This document shows positions 50,181 to 58,858 of a stretch of 64,000 bases of DNA, piece by piece; position 1 is the stretch's first letter, and each line of letters opens with the position of its first letter. Below the pieces are notes generated by a model. That model had not been told where the DNA came from and did no database searches. It saw only the letters and a program-made list of their open reading frames with translations. The translations under genes and the position numbers were made by a program. This DNA is from Mayfieldus sp963772265 (GTDB lineage: Bacteria > Actinomycetota > Thermoleophilia > Solirubrobacterales > 70-9), in contig CAVYWS010000001.1 of NCBI GenBank assembly GCA_963772265.1, forward strand, positions 1 through 64,000, in the 5' to 3' direction.

Positions 50181-51416
50181 ATGACCGCTGAGCGCAAGGT
50201 CGAGTACCTGCTGATCGGCGGCGGGATGGCCTCCGCGCACGCCGCCGCGGAGTTGCGCAAGCGCGGGGCCGACGGCGAGGTCCTGCTGGTCGGCCGCGAG
50301 ACCGAGATCCCCTACGAGCGCCCGCCGCTGAGCAAGGAGTACATGCGCGGCGAGGCCGAGCGCTCCGACGCACACGTGCACCCGGCCGGATGGTACGAGG
50401 AGAACGGGGTCGAGCTGTTGACCGGCACCAACGTGATGTCGCTCGACACCGAGCGGCGCAGCGCAAAGCTTCAGGGCGGCGACCGGGTGAGCTTCGAGAA
50501 GGCGCTGATCGCCACCGGCGCAAACGTCAACATCCTCCGGGTCGAGGGGGCCGAGAACGAGGGCATCCACTACCTGCGGGCCTTCGGCAACTCGGAGGCG
50601 ATTCGCGACGACGCCGAGAGCGCCGAGCACGTGGTGCTGATCGGGGGCAGCTACATCGGCAGCGAGGTCGCGGCGTCGCTGACCGCGAAGGGCACCAAGT
50701 GCACGATGCTGATGATGGAGGAGGTCGCGCTATCGACCAGCTTCGGCACCGAGGCCGGCCGCTTCTTCCACGAGACGCTCGAGTCGCACGGGGTCGAGCT
50801 GCTCGGCGGCGAGACGCTGCAGGCGTTCGAGGGCGACGGACGAGTCAAGGCGGTGGTCACCGAGAGCGGCCGCAAGGTCGAGTGCGACGCCGTGGTCGTC
50901 GGCGCCGGAGTGAGGCCGGACGTGATGCTGGCCGAGAAGGCCGGCCTCGACGTCGAGAACGGGATCACCTGCGATCGCACCCTGCAGACCTCGGTCGAGG
51001 GGATCTACGCCGCCGGCGACGTCTGCAGCTACGACAGCGTCGTGCACGGGCGCCGGCTGCGGGTCGAGCACTGGGACGTGGCGATGCAGCAGGGCCAGGC
51101 CGCCGGCGCCAACCTGGCCGGCGAGGGCTCCGACTATGACGTCGTCCCCTACTTCTTCAGCGATCTCGCCGACTGGGCGAGCCTCGAATACGTCGGGCCG
51201 GCGCAGGACCCCGACGAGGAGATCTGGCGCGGGGACCGTGACTCGGGCGAGTTCTCGGTCTGGTACCTGAAGGACGGCAAGGTGGCCGGGTGCCTGAGCG
51301 TCGAGCGCTCCGAGGACCTGGCGCGGGCCCGCGAGCTGCTCGCCGAGGGCACCGACGTCTCCTCCGATCGCGAGGCGATCGGCGATTCCGACAGCGATCT
51401 CTCCGAGATCGGGTAG
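50181..51416 (+). CDS. NAD(P)/FAD oxidoreductase, ferredoxin-reductase type
   Basis: 411 residues with two dinucleotide motifs: LLIGGGMASAHAAAELRK (FAD, near 10) and VLIGGSYIGSEVAASL (NAD(P), near 152). YERPPLSKEYMRGE is the flavin-contacting segment. GIYAAGDVCSYDS near 275 is the third flavin motif. This resembles rubredoxin/ferredoxin reductases of oxygenase systems and AIF-like proteins. The C-terminal 60 residues form the reductase dimer domain and end acidic. No electron-carrier gene is adjacent. ATG 50181. Confidence 0.9.
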   Translation: MTAERKVEYLLIGGGMASAHAAAELRKRGADGEVLLVGRETEIPYERPPLSKEYMRGEAERSDAHVHPAGWYEENGVELLTGTNVMSLDTERRSAKLQGGDRVSFEKALIATGANVNILRVEGAENEGIHYLRAFGNSEAIRDDAESAEHVVLIGGSYIGSEVAASLTAKGTKCTMLMMEEVALSTSFGTEAGRFFHETLESHGVELLGGETLQAFEGDGRVKAVVTESGRKVECDAVVVGAGVRPDVMLAEKAGLDVENGITCDRTLQTSVEGIYAAGDVCSYDSVVHGRRLRVEHWDVAMQQGQAAGANLAGEGSDYDVVPYFFSDLADWASLEYVGPAQDPDEEIWRGDRDSGEFSVWYLKDGKVAGCLSVERSEDLARARELLAEGTDVSSDREAIGDSDSDLSEIG

Positions 51417-51492
51417 GAGGGAGGCTCGTCCGACCGGGGTCCATGCGCCGCAGGCGTGCTGAACCTGTGTCGCTATCTTTGCTTTTCCACGG

Positions 51493-51563
51493 TGCGCCCT
51501 GGTGTAATGGCAGCACGCCTCGCTCTGGACGAGGTAGTCGGGGTTCAAATCCCTGGGGCGCAG
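51493..51563 (+). tRNA. tRNA-Gln (anticodon CTG)
   Basis: 71 nt. Acceptor stem TGCGCCC pairs with GGGCGCA, discriminator G, no encoded CCA. Anticodon stem CCTCG/CGAGG encloses loop CTCTGGA, giving CTG. T arm CGGGG-TTCAAAT-CCCTG. The D-arm GGTGTAATGGCAGCA is characteristic of glutamine tRNAs. Confidence 0.93.
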
Positions 51564-51647
51564 TTCGAATCCACGCCTCCTCGGAGCAAGTCCCGAATCG
51601 CCCTCCCCGCCTACATCTCCGCACCCGACGGTTCGGCCCATCTCGCC

Positions 51648-51890
51648 GTGAGGCTCACCCCGCGCACCTCGTGCGATGAGATCGTCGGGGAGCGCGGTGG
51701 CGAGCTTGCGATCAAGGTCGGCGCCCCGCCGCTCGACGGCCGGGCCAACACGGCGCTGCGAAAGTTGGTCGCCGAGGCGGTCGGGATTCCGCCCCGGCGG
51801 GTCCAGTTGGTTCGCGGGGAGAAGGGGCGCAGCAAGGTCCTGCGCCTGGAGGGATTGAGCGCCGCCGCCGCGGCGAAGCGCCTGCCATGA
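51648..51890 (+). CDS. DUF167 (YggU-like) protein
   Basis: About 80 residues from GTG 51648: VRLTPRTSCDEIVGERGGELAIKV, APPLDGRANTALRKLVAEAVG and VQLVRGEKGRSKVLRLEG are the conserved DUF167 blocks. The preceding residues AHLAVRL would complete the first strand, so the true start may be upstream. No start codon exists between the tRNA and that strand, and a small indel may hide it. Function of the family is unknown. Overlaps the next gene by 4 bp. Confidence 0.78.
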   Translation: MRLTPRTSCDEIVGERGGELAIKVGAPPLDGRANTALRKLVAEAVGIPPRRVQLVRGEKGRSKVLRLEGLSAAAAAKRLP

Positions 51891-52609
51891 GCTTTGGTAC
51901 CTTGCCGCGCTCAATGAAACGTGCCGTTTGCCTCATGATGATCGTCTCGGGCGGCCTGATCGTCGGCTGCGGGGGCGGGGACGACTCGACCCCGAAGACC
52001 CCGATCGTCTCTCCGACCGTGAAGACGACGCCCGGCTCGATCACCAAGGACCGCTTGATCACCGAGGGCGACGGCATCTGCGCCGAGGTCAACGCGGCGC
52101 TCGGCTCGCTCTCGGACTCCTCGAGCGCCTCGAGCGCGGCGCGCCAGCGCGCCGACCTGTACTCGGGCATGGTCGACAAGCTCCGCGGCCTCGGCACGCC
52201 GAACGACGACGAGGGCCTGAACCAGGTGCTGAGCGCGGGCGACGACATCGTCTCGGCCGAGCAGGACGCGGCGAGCGCGGCCGAGCAGGGCGACGACGCG
52301 GCTCTCACCAGCGCCGAGAGCGCCGCGGCCTCAGCCGAGTCGGAGTTCGCCACCGCCGCCAGCTCGTTCGGATTCCAGGAGTGCGGCCAGGGTCCGAGCA
52401 CCCCGACCACCGCGACCGCTCCCTCCAGCGTCACCCCGGCGACGCCGGCGCCGACCGCGACGGCGCCCGCCCCGGTCGCGCCCGCGCCGGCTCCCGGAAC
52501 GACCGGTGCCGGAGGCGGAACCGCGGGCACCGGCGGAGGCTCGACCGGCACCGGCGGAGGCTCGACCGGCGGCACCAGCGGCGGCTCCGGCGGGGTCGGC
52601 CCCGGCTAG
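51887..52609 (+). CDS. Lipoprotein with Ala/Ser helix and Pro/Gly-rich tail
   Basis: 240 residues. Signal peptide MKRAVCLMMIVSGGLIVGC (initiation at 51914 is also possible) ends in the lipobox LIVGC. The mature domain of about 130 residues is helical, rich in Ala, Ser, Asp and Glu, with two cysteines (GDGICAEV, GFQECGQG). The tail is Pro/Ala/Thr then Gly/Thr/Ser repeats (GTGGGSTGTGGGSTGG). Likely a surface protein tethered to the membrane and spanning the wall. No family recognised. Confidence 0.75.
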   Translation: MSFGTLPRSMKRAVCLMMIVSGGLIVGCGGGDDSTPKTPIVSPTVKTTPGSITKDRLITEGDGICAEVNAALGSLSDSSSASSAARQRADLYSGMVDKLRGLGTPNDDEGLNQVLSAGDDIVSAEQDAASAAEQGDDAALTSAESAAASAESEFATAASSFGFQECGQGPSTPTTATAPSSVTPATPAPTATAPAPVAPAPAPGTTGAGGGTAGTGGGSTGTGGGSTGGTSGGSGGVGPG

Positions 52610-52618
52610 AAGCTCGCG

Positions 52619-54571
52619 CTAGGCGGCGGCCGACTCTTCCCAGGCGCCGTAGAGGCGCGCGTAGGAGCCACCCGCCTCGATCAGCTCCTCGTGGGTCCCG
52701 GATTCGGCGATCCGCCCGCCCTCCAGCACGACGATCTTCCCGGCCCGCCTGATCGTCGAGAGCCGGTGTGCGATGACCAGCGCGGTGCGGCCGGCGAGCA
52801 GCCGCTCCAGGCCCTGCTCGATCACCTTCTCGGTCCGCACGTCGACGTTGGAGGTCGCCTCGTCGAGGATCAGGATGCTGGGCTCGGCGAGAAGGGCGCG
52901 GGCGAAGCCGACCAGCTGCCGCTGCCCGGCCGAGAGCTGGATCCCGCGCTCCCCGATCTCGGTGTCGAGCCCGTTGGGGAGCGAGGCGATGAACCCGGTC
53001 GCGCCGACCGCCGCGGCCGCAGCCTCGATCTCCTCGTCGCCGGCGTCGGGGCGGCCGAAGGCGATGTTGTCGCGCACCGTCCCCGAGAACAGAAAGCCCT
53101 CCTGGGGCACGATCCCGAGCTGGTGCCGCAGCGCCCGCTGCTGCAGGTCGCGCAGGTCGTGGCCGTCGATTCGCACGATGCCCTTCTGCGGGTCGTAGAA
53201 CCGCGCCACCAGCTTGGCGAAGGTCGACTTGCCGGCCCCGGTGGCGCCGACCAGGGCCAGCGTCTGGCCCGGGGGGACGACGAGGTCCACGTCGCGCAGG
53301 GCCCACTCGACGGGCTCGTGTGCCTCCCGCTCGAGGGCGTCGTCGACGTAGGAGAACGACACACCCTCCATGCGGATCTCACCGCGCAGACGGCCGGGGT
53401 CCTCGGCGCCCTCCTTGTCGACCATGTCGGGCTCGGTGTCGAGCAGGTCGAAGATCTTGTCGAGCGCCGCCATCCCCTGCTGGTAGGTCGTGTAGAGCTG
53501 TGAGAGCTGCTGGATCGGGTCGAAGAAGGTCTGCAGGTAGGCGACGAAGGCGACGATCGTCCCGATCGCGATCGCGCCGTCGATCGCCTGGGAGCCGCCG
53601 TAGAGCAGGATCACCGCGGTCCCGATCGCCGAGAGCAGCTCCACCGCCGGGAAGTAGGCCGCGTTGAGATAGACGGTCTTCATGTTGGCGGCCCGGTTCT
53701 GCTCGTTGAGGTCGGTCATCACCTCGATGTGGCGCGGCTCCTGCCCGAAGCTCCGAACCACCCGAACCCCGCTCAAGGTCTCCTGCAGGTAGGCGGTGAT
53801 CGCGGCGATCTTCTCGCGGGTCGCCCGGTAGGCGCCGGCGGAGACGATCCGGAAGATCAGGCTGGCGACGGCGAGCAGGGGGAAGGTGAGGAAGGTGACG
53901 AGCGCCAGCTTGACGTCGAGCACGAGCAGGATCACCACGACTCCGAGCAGGGTCAGGGTGCTCGAGAAGAGGGTGACGATTCCGTCGCTGACCAGCTGGC
54001 TGAGCGCCTCGATGTCGTTGGTCATCCGCGAGATCAGGACGCCGGGCTTGTTGCGGGTGAAGAAGCCGATCGACATCTCCTGCAGGTGGCTGAAGACGCG
54101 CTCGCGCAGGTCCTGCAGTGCCCTCGTACCGACCCATCCGACCAGGTAGGTCTGGGCGTAGGTCGCGACCGCGTAGACCAGCGCCGCCGCGACGAACACG
54201 ACCACGACCCAGTCGAGCTCGGAGACGTCGCCCGATCCGGCCCCGGAGCTGATCGCGTCGATCGCCCGCCCGGCCAGGTAGGGGGGAGCGAGGCCGGCGG
54301 CGGTGGCGGCGAGCAGGGCGACGAACATCACCGCCACCCGTCCCCGGTAGGGGCGCAGCAGGCTGACCAGCCAGCGCACCTTGCGGCCGCGCTGGTCCTC
54401 GCCGCGGATCAGCCGCCAGAGCGCGGCGAAGAGCAGGAAGACCTCGCGCAGGCGGTTGCGCTCCGGCGAGTAGGTCGCCTCCTCGCGCTCGACTTCCTCC
54501 TCGGCGGCGATCTCTCGCTGTTCCTCGTTGCGCTCGGGCGCACGGCGCTTGCCGTCTTCGCCGGCGCTCAT
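52619..54571 (-). CDS. ABC exporter, second half-transporter of a heterodimer
   Basis: 650 residues. An acidic/basic head (about 60 residues) is followed by six helices (about 80-370). The ATPase has Walker A GATGAGKST, Walker B ILILDEATSNVD and signature LSAGQRQL, where the canonical LSGGQ is LSAGQ. It overlaps the upstream exporter gene by 4 bp (ATGA), so the two form a LmrCD/BmrCD-like pair. Probable multidrug or lipid exporter. Confidence 0.9.
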   Translation of the reverse strand: MSAGEDGKRRAPERNEEQREIAAEEEVEREEATYSPERNRLREVFLLFAALWRLIRGEDQRGRKVRWLVSLLRPYRGRVAVMFVALLAATAAGLAPPYLAGRAIDAISSGAGSGDVSELDWVVVVFVAAALVYAVATYAQTYLVGWVGTRALQDLRERVFSHLQEMSIGFFTRNKPGVLISRMTNDIEALSQLVSDGIVTLFSSTLTLLGVVVILLVLDVKLALVTFLTFPLLAVASLIFRIVSAGAYRATREKIAAITAYLQETLSGVRVVRSFGQEPRHIEVMTDLNEQNRAANMKTVYLNAAYFPAVELLSAIGTAVILLYGGSQAIDGAIAIGTIVAFVAYLQTFFDPIQQLSQLYTTYQQGMAALDKIFDLLDTEPDMVDKEGAEDPGRLRGEIRMEGVSFSYVDDALEREAHEPVEWALRDVDLVVPPGQTLALVGATGAGKSTFAKLVARFYDPQKGIVRIDGHDLRDLQQRALRHQLGIVPQEGFLFSGTVRDNIAFGRPDAGDEEIEAAAAAVGATGFIASLPNGLDTEIGERGIQLSAGQRQLVGFARALLAEPSILILDEATSNVDVRTEKVIEQGLERLLAGRTALVIAHRLSTIRRAGKIVVLEGGRIAESGTHEELIEAGGSYARLYGAWEESAAA

Positions 54572-56349
54572 AGCTTCGCCGCCTCCTCGCGCTCCTCGAG
54601 GTCGTGCTGGAGGAAGACCGAGTCGGCGAGGCCGAACTCGGCGATCTCGGCGTAGAACGAGCAGCGCTCCATCAGCTCGTCATGGGTTCCGCGGTCGACT
54701 ATCCGGCCCGCGTCCATGACGACGATCTCGTCGGCGAGCGAGATCGTCGACAGGCGGTGGGCGATGATGAACGTCGTCCGGCCCTCCATCACCTCGCGCA
54801 GCCCGCGCTTGATCGCCCGCTCGGTGCGGGCGTCGACCGAGGAGGTCGCGTCGTCGAGGATCAGGATCCGCGGATCGGCGAGCAGCGCGCGGGCGATCGC
54901 GACCCGCTGGCGCTGGCCCCCGGAGAGGGTCAGGCCGCGCTCCCCGACCATCGTGTCGTAGCCGTCGGGCAGGTCGCGGACGAAGGCGTCGGCCTGGGCC
55001 CGGCGCGCCGCCTCCTCGATCTGCTCGCGGCTGGCGGCTGGATTGGCGTAGGCGATGTTCTCGGCCAGGGGAGCCGAGAACAGGAAGCTCTCGTCGGAGA
55101 CGAAGGCGATCTCCGAGCGCAGCGACTCGATCTCGACGCTGCGCACGTCGGCGCCGTCGACGAGCACCGCGCCCTCGGAGGGGTCGTAGAGGCGCGCGAT
55201 CAGGGCGACGAGGCTGGTCTTGCCGGAGCCGCTCGGCCCGACCAGGGCAACCGTCCTGCCGGGCGCGACCTCGAGCTCGACGTCGGTCAGGGCCGGCCCG
55301 GCGCCGTCGTAGCGAAGGGTGACGTCGCGCATCTCGACCCTGCCCCCGCCAGCCGGCAGCGGCGGGGCACCGGGCGGGCTCTGGATCTGCGGCTCGCGGT
55401 CGAGGATCTCGAACAGGCGGTTGCCGGACGCGATCGCCCGCTGCGCCATTCCCATCGCGATCCCGAGCATCCGCATCGGCGAGGCGAGCATCGCCAGGTA
55501 GACGTAGAAGGCGGTCAGCTCACCGAGGCTGAGCGATCCGTTGATCACCTTGCGGCCGCCGACCAGCAGCACCAGCGCGGTGCCGAACTGCGGCAGCAGG
55601 CCGATGATCGGCGAGAAGAACGCCTGCAGGCGGGTCGAGTAGATGGTCTGGTCGAAGACCCGGGCGATCGAGCGGCGGAAGCGGCGCAGCATGTGCTCCT
55701 CGCGGGCGAACGCCTTCACGATCCTGATCCCGGAGACGTTCTCCTCGGCCTCGGCGGTGAGCTCGGCGATCCGCTGCTGGACCTCCTGCACGGCAGGGCG
55801 AGAGAGGCGGTTGTAGCGAGCCGCGGTCAGGATCACGATCGGGGCGGGGGCCAGGGCGATCAGGGCCAGCAGCGGGTTGAGCGCCACCATCACCACCGCC
55901 GCGAGCGTGATCGTCAGCAGGTTCTGGGTGATGAAGATCAGCCCGTAGCCGAGGAAGAAGCGAATCGCCTGCAGGTCCACGGTCGCCCGCGACATCAACT
56001 GGCCGGTCTGCTGGCCGTCGAAGAAGCCGAGCTCGAGCGACTGCAGGTGCGAGTAGAAGCGCTGGCGGAGGTCGAACTCGACCGCCAGCGAGACCTTGCC
56101 GGCGACCAGGCGCCGGACCAGGGTCAACCCGAGCCGCAGGATCGCGGCGCCGACGATCGCGGCGGAGAGGACCAGCAGCGAGGAATGTGCCTCCCCCTTG
56201 GCGCCGTCCTCGATCTCGTTGACGCTGTGCCCGATCAGCAGCGGGATCAGCACCGTCATCCCCATCGCCGCCCAGGCGAAGGCCAGCGAGCCCCAGAGCT
56301 GCTTGCGGTAGGGGCGCAGGAAGCCGAACAGGCGACGGGACGTCCGCAT
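54568..56349 (-). CDS. ABC exporter, first half-transporter of a heterodimer
   Basis: 593 residues from ATG 56349: RRLFGFLRPYRKQLWGSLAF then six helices. ATPase Walker A GPSGSGKTS, signature LSGGQRQRVAIAR, Walker B ILILDDATSSVD. The Walker B is followed by Asp instead of the catalytic Glu (LDDATSS), while the partner keeps LDEATSN. One degenerate site is usual in heterodimeric exporters. An upstream in-frame extension to 56772 crosses a divergent gene and is rejected. The candidate operator at 56357-56373 abuts the start. Confidence 0.9.
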   Translation of the reverse strand: MRTSRRLFGFLRPYRKQLWGSLAFAWAAMGMTVLIPLLIGHSVNEIEDGAKGEAHSSLLVLSAAIVGAAILRLGLTLVRRLVAGKVSLAVEFDLRQRFYSHLQSLELGFFDGQQTGQLMSRATVDLQAIRFFLGYGLIFITQNLLTITLAAVVMVALNPLLALIALAPAPIVILTAARYNRLSRPAVQEVQQRIAELTAEAEENVSGIRIVKAFAREEHMLRRFRRSIARVFDQTIYSTRLQAFFSPIIGLLPQFGTALVLLVGGRKVINGSLSLGELTAFYVYLAMLASPMRMLGIAMGMAQRAIASGNRLFEILDREPQIQSPPGAPPLPAGGGRVEMRDVTLRYDGAGPALTDVELEVAPGRTVALVGPSGSGKTSLVALIARLYDPSEGAVLVDGADVRSVEIESLRSEIAFVSDESFLFSAPLAENIAYANPAASREQIEEAARRAQADAFVRDLPDGYDTMVGERGLTLSGGQRQRVAIARALLADPRILILDDATSSVDARTERAIKRGLREVMEGRTTFIIAHRLSTISLADEIVVMDAGRIVDRGTHDELMERCSFYAEIAEFGLADSVFLQHDLEEREEAAKL

Positions 56350-56356
56350 CCCCCTA

Positions 56357-56373
56357 ACTTTACAAAGTGAAGT
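56357..56373. promoter_or_regulatory. Candidate operator before the ABC exporter operon
   Basis: ACTTT-AC-AAAGT inverted repeat (56357-56368) with a further partial half-site GAAGT to 56373. It lies 8-24 bp upstream of the exporter start in the 69-bp divergent gap, and is a rare AT-rich patch in this region. It could bind a MarR/TetR-type regulator or simply be the promoter -10 area. No regulator gene is adjacent. Confidence 0.3.
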
Positions 56374-56418
56374 AAGGGCGGCGGCACCGAGGCGCCCGGC
56401 CGTAGCGATACTTGCCGC

Positions 56419-56595
56419 ATGGGACAGCAGGGCGCCGGCCTCTGCGACAGCTGCCGCCACCAGCGCATCGTGCGCAACACCCGCGGCTCGAGCTTCTCGC
56501 TCTGCGAGCGCTCGCGGACCGATCCCGACTTCCCGCGCTATCCGCGCCTGCCGGTTCGCGAGTGCCGCGGCTATGAGCGTCGCGATGAGGCCTAG
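56419..56595 (+). CDS. Small cysteine-containing actinobacterial protein
   Basis: 58 residues: GLCDSCRHQRIVRNTRGSSFSLCE, then DPDFPRYPRLPVRECRGYE. Four cysteines in CxxC...C...C spacing could bind zinc. To my knowledge similar short proteins recur across actinobacteria. ATG 56419; its 3' end overlaps the start of the Kelch gene. Function unknown. Confidence 0.75.
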   Translation: MGQQGAGLCDSCRHQRIVRNTRGSSFSLCERSRTDPDFPRYPRLPVRECRGYERRDEA

Positions 56596-57589
56596 ACGGC
56601 TCGCGATCGCCGTTCTCGCGGCGTCGGTCCTGGCGACAGTTGCCTGCGGCGGCACGGTCTCGCGGGCGATGAGGGCCCCGGCGACGGCGTCCTCGACCGA
56701 TCGCTGGCGGCCGCTGCACGACTCGATCCTCAGCCGCTCCGAGGTCGGCGCGGCGCGAATCGGCCGCTTCATCTACGTCGTCGGCGGCTTCGTCGCGCCG
56801 CTTCAGACCACCGATGCGGTCGAGCGCTATGACATCAGCGAGGACCGCTGGAGCCGAGTCGCCTCGATGCCGATTGCCGTCAACCATCCGGCGGTCACCT
56901 CGCTGAAGGGCCGCCTCTTCGTCTACGGGGGATACACCGACAGCAGCTTCGGCCCGGTCACCGGGGCTCTTCAGGTCTACCGGCCCAAGAAGGGCTCCTG
57001 GAAGCTCCTGCCCAGCTCGCCGACTCCGCGCGCGGCGGCCGCCCTCGTTCAGTACGGCGGCCCGAAGCTCTACGCGATCGGAGGTGCGAACAGCGGTGGT
57101 GCGGTGGGCAGCGTCGAGGTCTTCGACCTACTCCGCGGAGCCTGGCACCGAAACCCGCCCCTGTCTGTCGCGCGCGAGCACATCGCCGCCGCCTACGCCG
57201 ACGGCTCGATCTACGTATTCGGCGGACGCGCCGCCGGCCGCAACTTGCGTACCGTGGAGCGATACCGGCGCGGCGCCGCCCACTGGCAACGGATGCCGCC
57301 GCTGCGCACCGCCCGCAGCGGGATCGCGGCGGTGACCGTCGGGGACAAGCCGGTCGTCTTCGGCGGCGAGGAGCTGACGCCCGGGGGCACGACCATCCGC
57401 CCGGTCGAGCTCTTCGATCCGGAGCGGCGGCGCTGGCAGCGGCTGCCGGGCATGCTCACCCCCCGCCACGGACTCGGCGGGGCAGTGCGGGGCCGGCGGG
57501 TCTATGCGCTCGAGGGCGGTCCCCAGCCCGGCGCGACGTTCTCGAACAGAATCGAGTTCTTCGACGTGCCGCGGCGGCTCCTGCGCTAG
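56585..57589 (+). CDS. Exported Kelch-repeat beta-propeller lipoprotein
   Basis: 334 residues. MRPRRLAIAVLAASVLATVAC is a lipoprotein-like signal (ATVAC). About six Kelch blades follow, each with a Gly-Gly pair and spaced Tyr/Trp: YVVGGFVAP, FVYGGYTDSS, YAIGGANSG, YVFGGRAAG, VVFGGEEL. A typical beta-propeller for binding or as a scaffold outside the membrane. ATG 56585 preferred; 56573 would add four residues and overlap the upstream gene more. Not an enzyme by visible motifs. Confidence 0.85.
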   Translation: MRPRRLAIAVLAASVLATVACGGTVSRAMRAPATASSTDRWRPLHDSILSRSEVGAARIGRFIYVVGGFVAPLQTTDAVERYDISEDRWSRVASMPIAVNHPAVTSLKGRLFVYGGYTDSSFGPVTGALQVYRPKKGSWKLLPSSPTPRAAAALVQYGGPKLYAIGGANSGGAVGSVEVFDLLRGAWHRNPPLSVAREHIAAAYADGSIYVFGGRAAGRNLRTVERYRRGAAHWQRMPPLRTARSGIAAVTVGDKPVVFGGEELTPGGTTIRPVELFDPERRRWQRLPGMLTPRHGLGGAVRGRRVYALEGGPQPGATFSNRIEFFDVPRRLLR

Positions 57590-57592
57590 CGC

Positions 57593-58150
57593 CTACTCGA
57601 TCCGGAAATGGGTGACCGCGTGGTAGGGGGTCGGCGTGGCGTCGTTCTGGGCCAGGGTGATGATCAGCCGGTAGAGGCCGCCGGGGAGGTTGTGGTAGTA
57701 GATCTGCGGCAGGGTCGCCGGCGAGTACTTGCCCTCGGCGTCGAGGCGCTCCGCGAGCAGGCCGTTGGGGCCCGAGAACCGGGGCCAGTCGAAGGAGCGG
57801 CCGATCACCCGCCCGCTTCCCACCGGGTTGCTCGCCGCCGCCTCGGCCTCCGCCTCGTCGACCGTGTCGGGGACCTTGTTGAGCGAGAAGCGGAGCATTC
57901 CCTCGCCCAGCTGCGGTTGGCTGCCGAACTGCGCCGGCGCCAGCGTGAAGTTGTGCACCTTGACCTTGACCACGACCGAGTTCGAGTGCGGCTTGGCGCC
58001 GTCTCGCGGCGAGATCACGTCGATATATGGGGTGCCCGGGATGTCGGGCTGGACGACGTGGCGCTCGGCGCCCTTGATCAGCACCGCGGTGGCGACGCTG
58101 CCACCGATCAGCAGCACGGCCCCGAGCAGGGTCAGGATTCGGGTGCGCAT
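57593..58150 (-). CDS. Signal-anchored hypothetical protein
   Basis: 185 residues. MRTRILTLLGAVLLIGGSVATAVLI is a signal anchor. The rest is soluble and beta-rich (VVVKVKVHNFTLAP, GGLYRLIITLAQND, YHAVTHFRIE), suggesting an immunoglobulin-like extracellular domain. I recognise no family. It converges with the Kelch gene and diverges from the cyclic-nucleotide-binding gene. Confidence 0.68.
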   Translation of the reverse strand: MRTRILTLLGAVLLIGGSVATAVLIKGAERHVVQPDIPGTPYIDVISPRDGAKPHSNSVVVKVKVHNFTLAPAQFGSQPQLGEGMLRFSLNKVPDTVDEAEAEAAASNPVGSGRVIGRSFDWPRFSGPNGLLAERLDAEGKYSPATLPQIYYHNLPGGLYRLIITLAQNDATPTPYHAVTHFRIE

Positions 58151-58233
58151 GGCGGAGAAGATTACGGGGGCTCCGCCCGCGCCGATCGGATAGGTTGCGG
58201 CCCAGCGCTGCCCGCCGGCCACAGGAGAAAGCG

Positions 58234-58629
58234 ATGGACGCCACCCAGCTGAAGCGGATCCCGATCTTCGAGAACGTCCCCGACGAGGACCTGACGGTCA
58301 TCACGACCTTTGCGACCTCCGACGAGTTTCCCGAGGGTGCCGTGATCGTCAAGGAGGGTGACTACGCCAACTCCTTCATGGCGATCGAGGAGGGGACCGC
58401 GAAGGTGACCCGGAACGGCGAGCACGTCGGCGACCTCGGCCCCGGTGACATCTTCGGCGAGGTCGGGCTTATCGAGAAGGAGAAGCGCACCGCGACCGTC
58501 GAGGCCACCTCGCGGGTGAAGCTGATCAAGATCGAGCACTGGGAGCTTCAGCGGATGAAGAAGAAGCTGCCCGAGGTCTACGAGAAGATCGAGCGCGTCG
58601 CCGCAGAACGGGGGACGGGCGGCGACTAG
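58234..58629 (+). CDS. Cyclic-nucleotide-binding domain protein
   Basis: 131 residues, a lone cNMP-binding fold. LKRIPIFENVPDEDLTVITTF is the entry helix; VIVKEGDYANSFMAIEEGTAKV and LGPGDIFGEVGLIEKEKRTATVEA form the phosphate-binding cassette (GEVGL then RTA). No effector domain is attached, so it may act by protein contact. AGGAG lies 8 nt before ATG 58234. Ligand (cAMP, cGMP or none) unknown. Confidence 0.88.
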   Translation: MDATQLKRIPIFENVPDEDLTVITTFATSDEFPEGAVIVKEGDYANSFMAIEEGTAKVTRNGEHVGDLGPGDIFGEVGLIEKEKRTATVEATSRVKLIKIEHWELQRMKKKLPEVYEKIERVAAERGTGGD

Positions 58630-58858
58630 CCGGCGCCGCGGGTCCCAGGTCGAGCCCTCGTGGGCGGCGCTGCGCCCGGTTCTGGTCGGTTTCCTGCTCG
58701 CTGCCGACGTCTTCGTGGTCGCGTCGCTTGCGATCGCCCGGCCCCACGGCTGGGTCGCCCCGCTTGTCCCGTTCTCGATCGCGCTGGTCGGCCTGGTCGG
58801 GCTCGAAGCGTGGTCGCTCGCGCACAGGCGCGACGACGAACCGGGCCGCCGGCCCTAG
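58630..58858 (+). CDS. Small membrane ORF without a clear start
   Basis: An open frame ends at TAG 58856-58858. It encodes WAALRPVLVGFLLAADVFVV and WVAPLVPFSIALVGLVGLEAW, two convincing transmembrane helices with a basic tail. No ATG, GTG or TTG precedes the first helix in this frame, so the start is unusual or hidden by an indel. It overlaps the end of the convergent gene. Confidence 0.4.

Noticed and set aside
51456..51640. Upstream extension of the DUF167 frame through tRNA-Gln
   Set aside because: It would translate a complete tRNA gene; the DUF167 conservation begins only around 51640.
52500..52600. Short direct repeats near the lipoprotein 3' end
   Set aside because: They correspond to Gly-Thr/Ser coding repeats of the protein tail, not a DNA-level repeat array.
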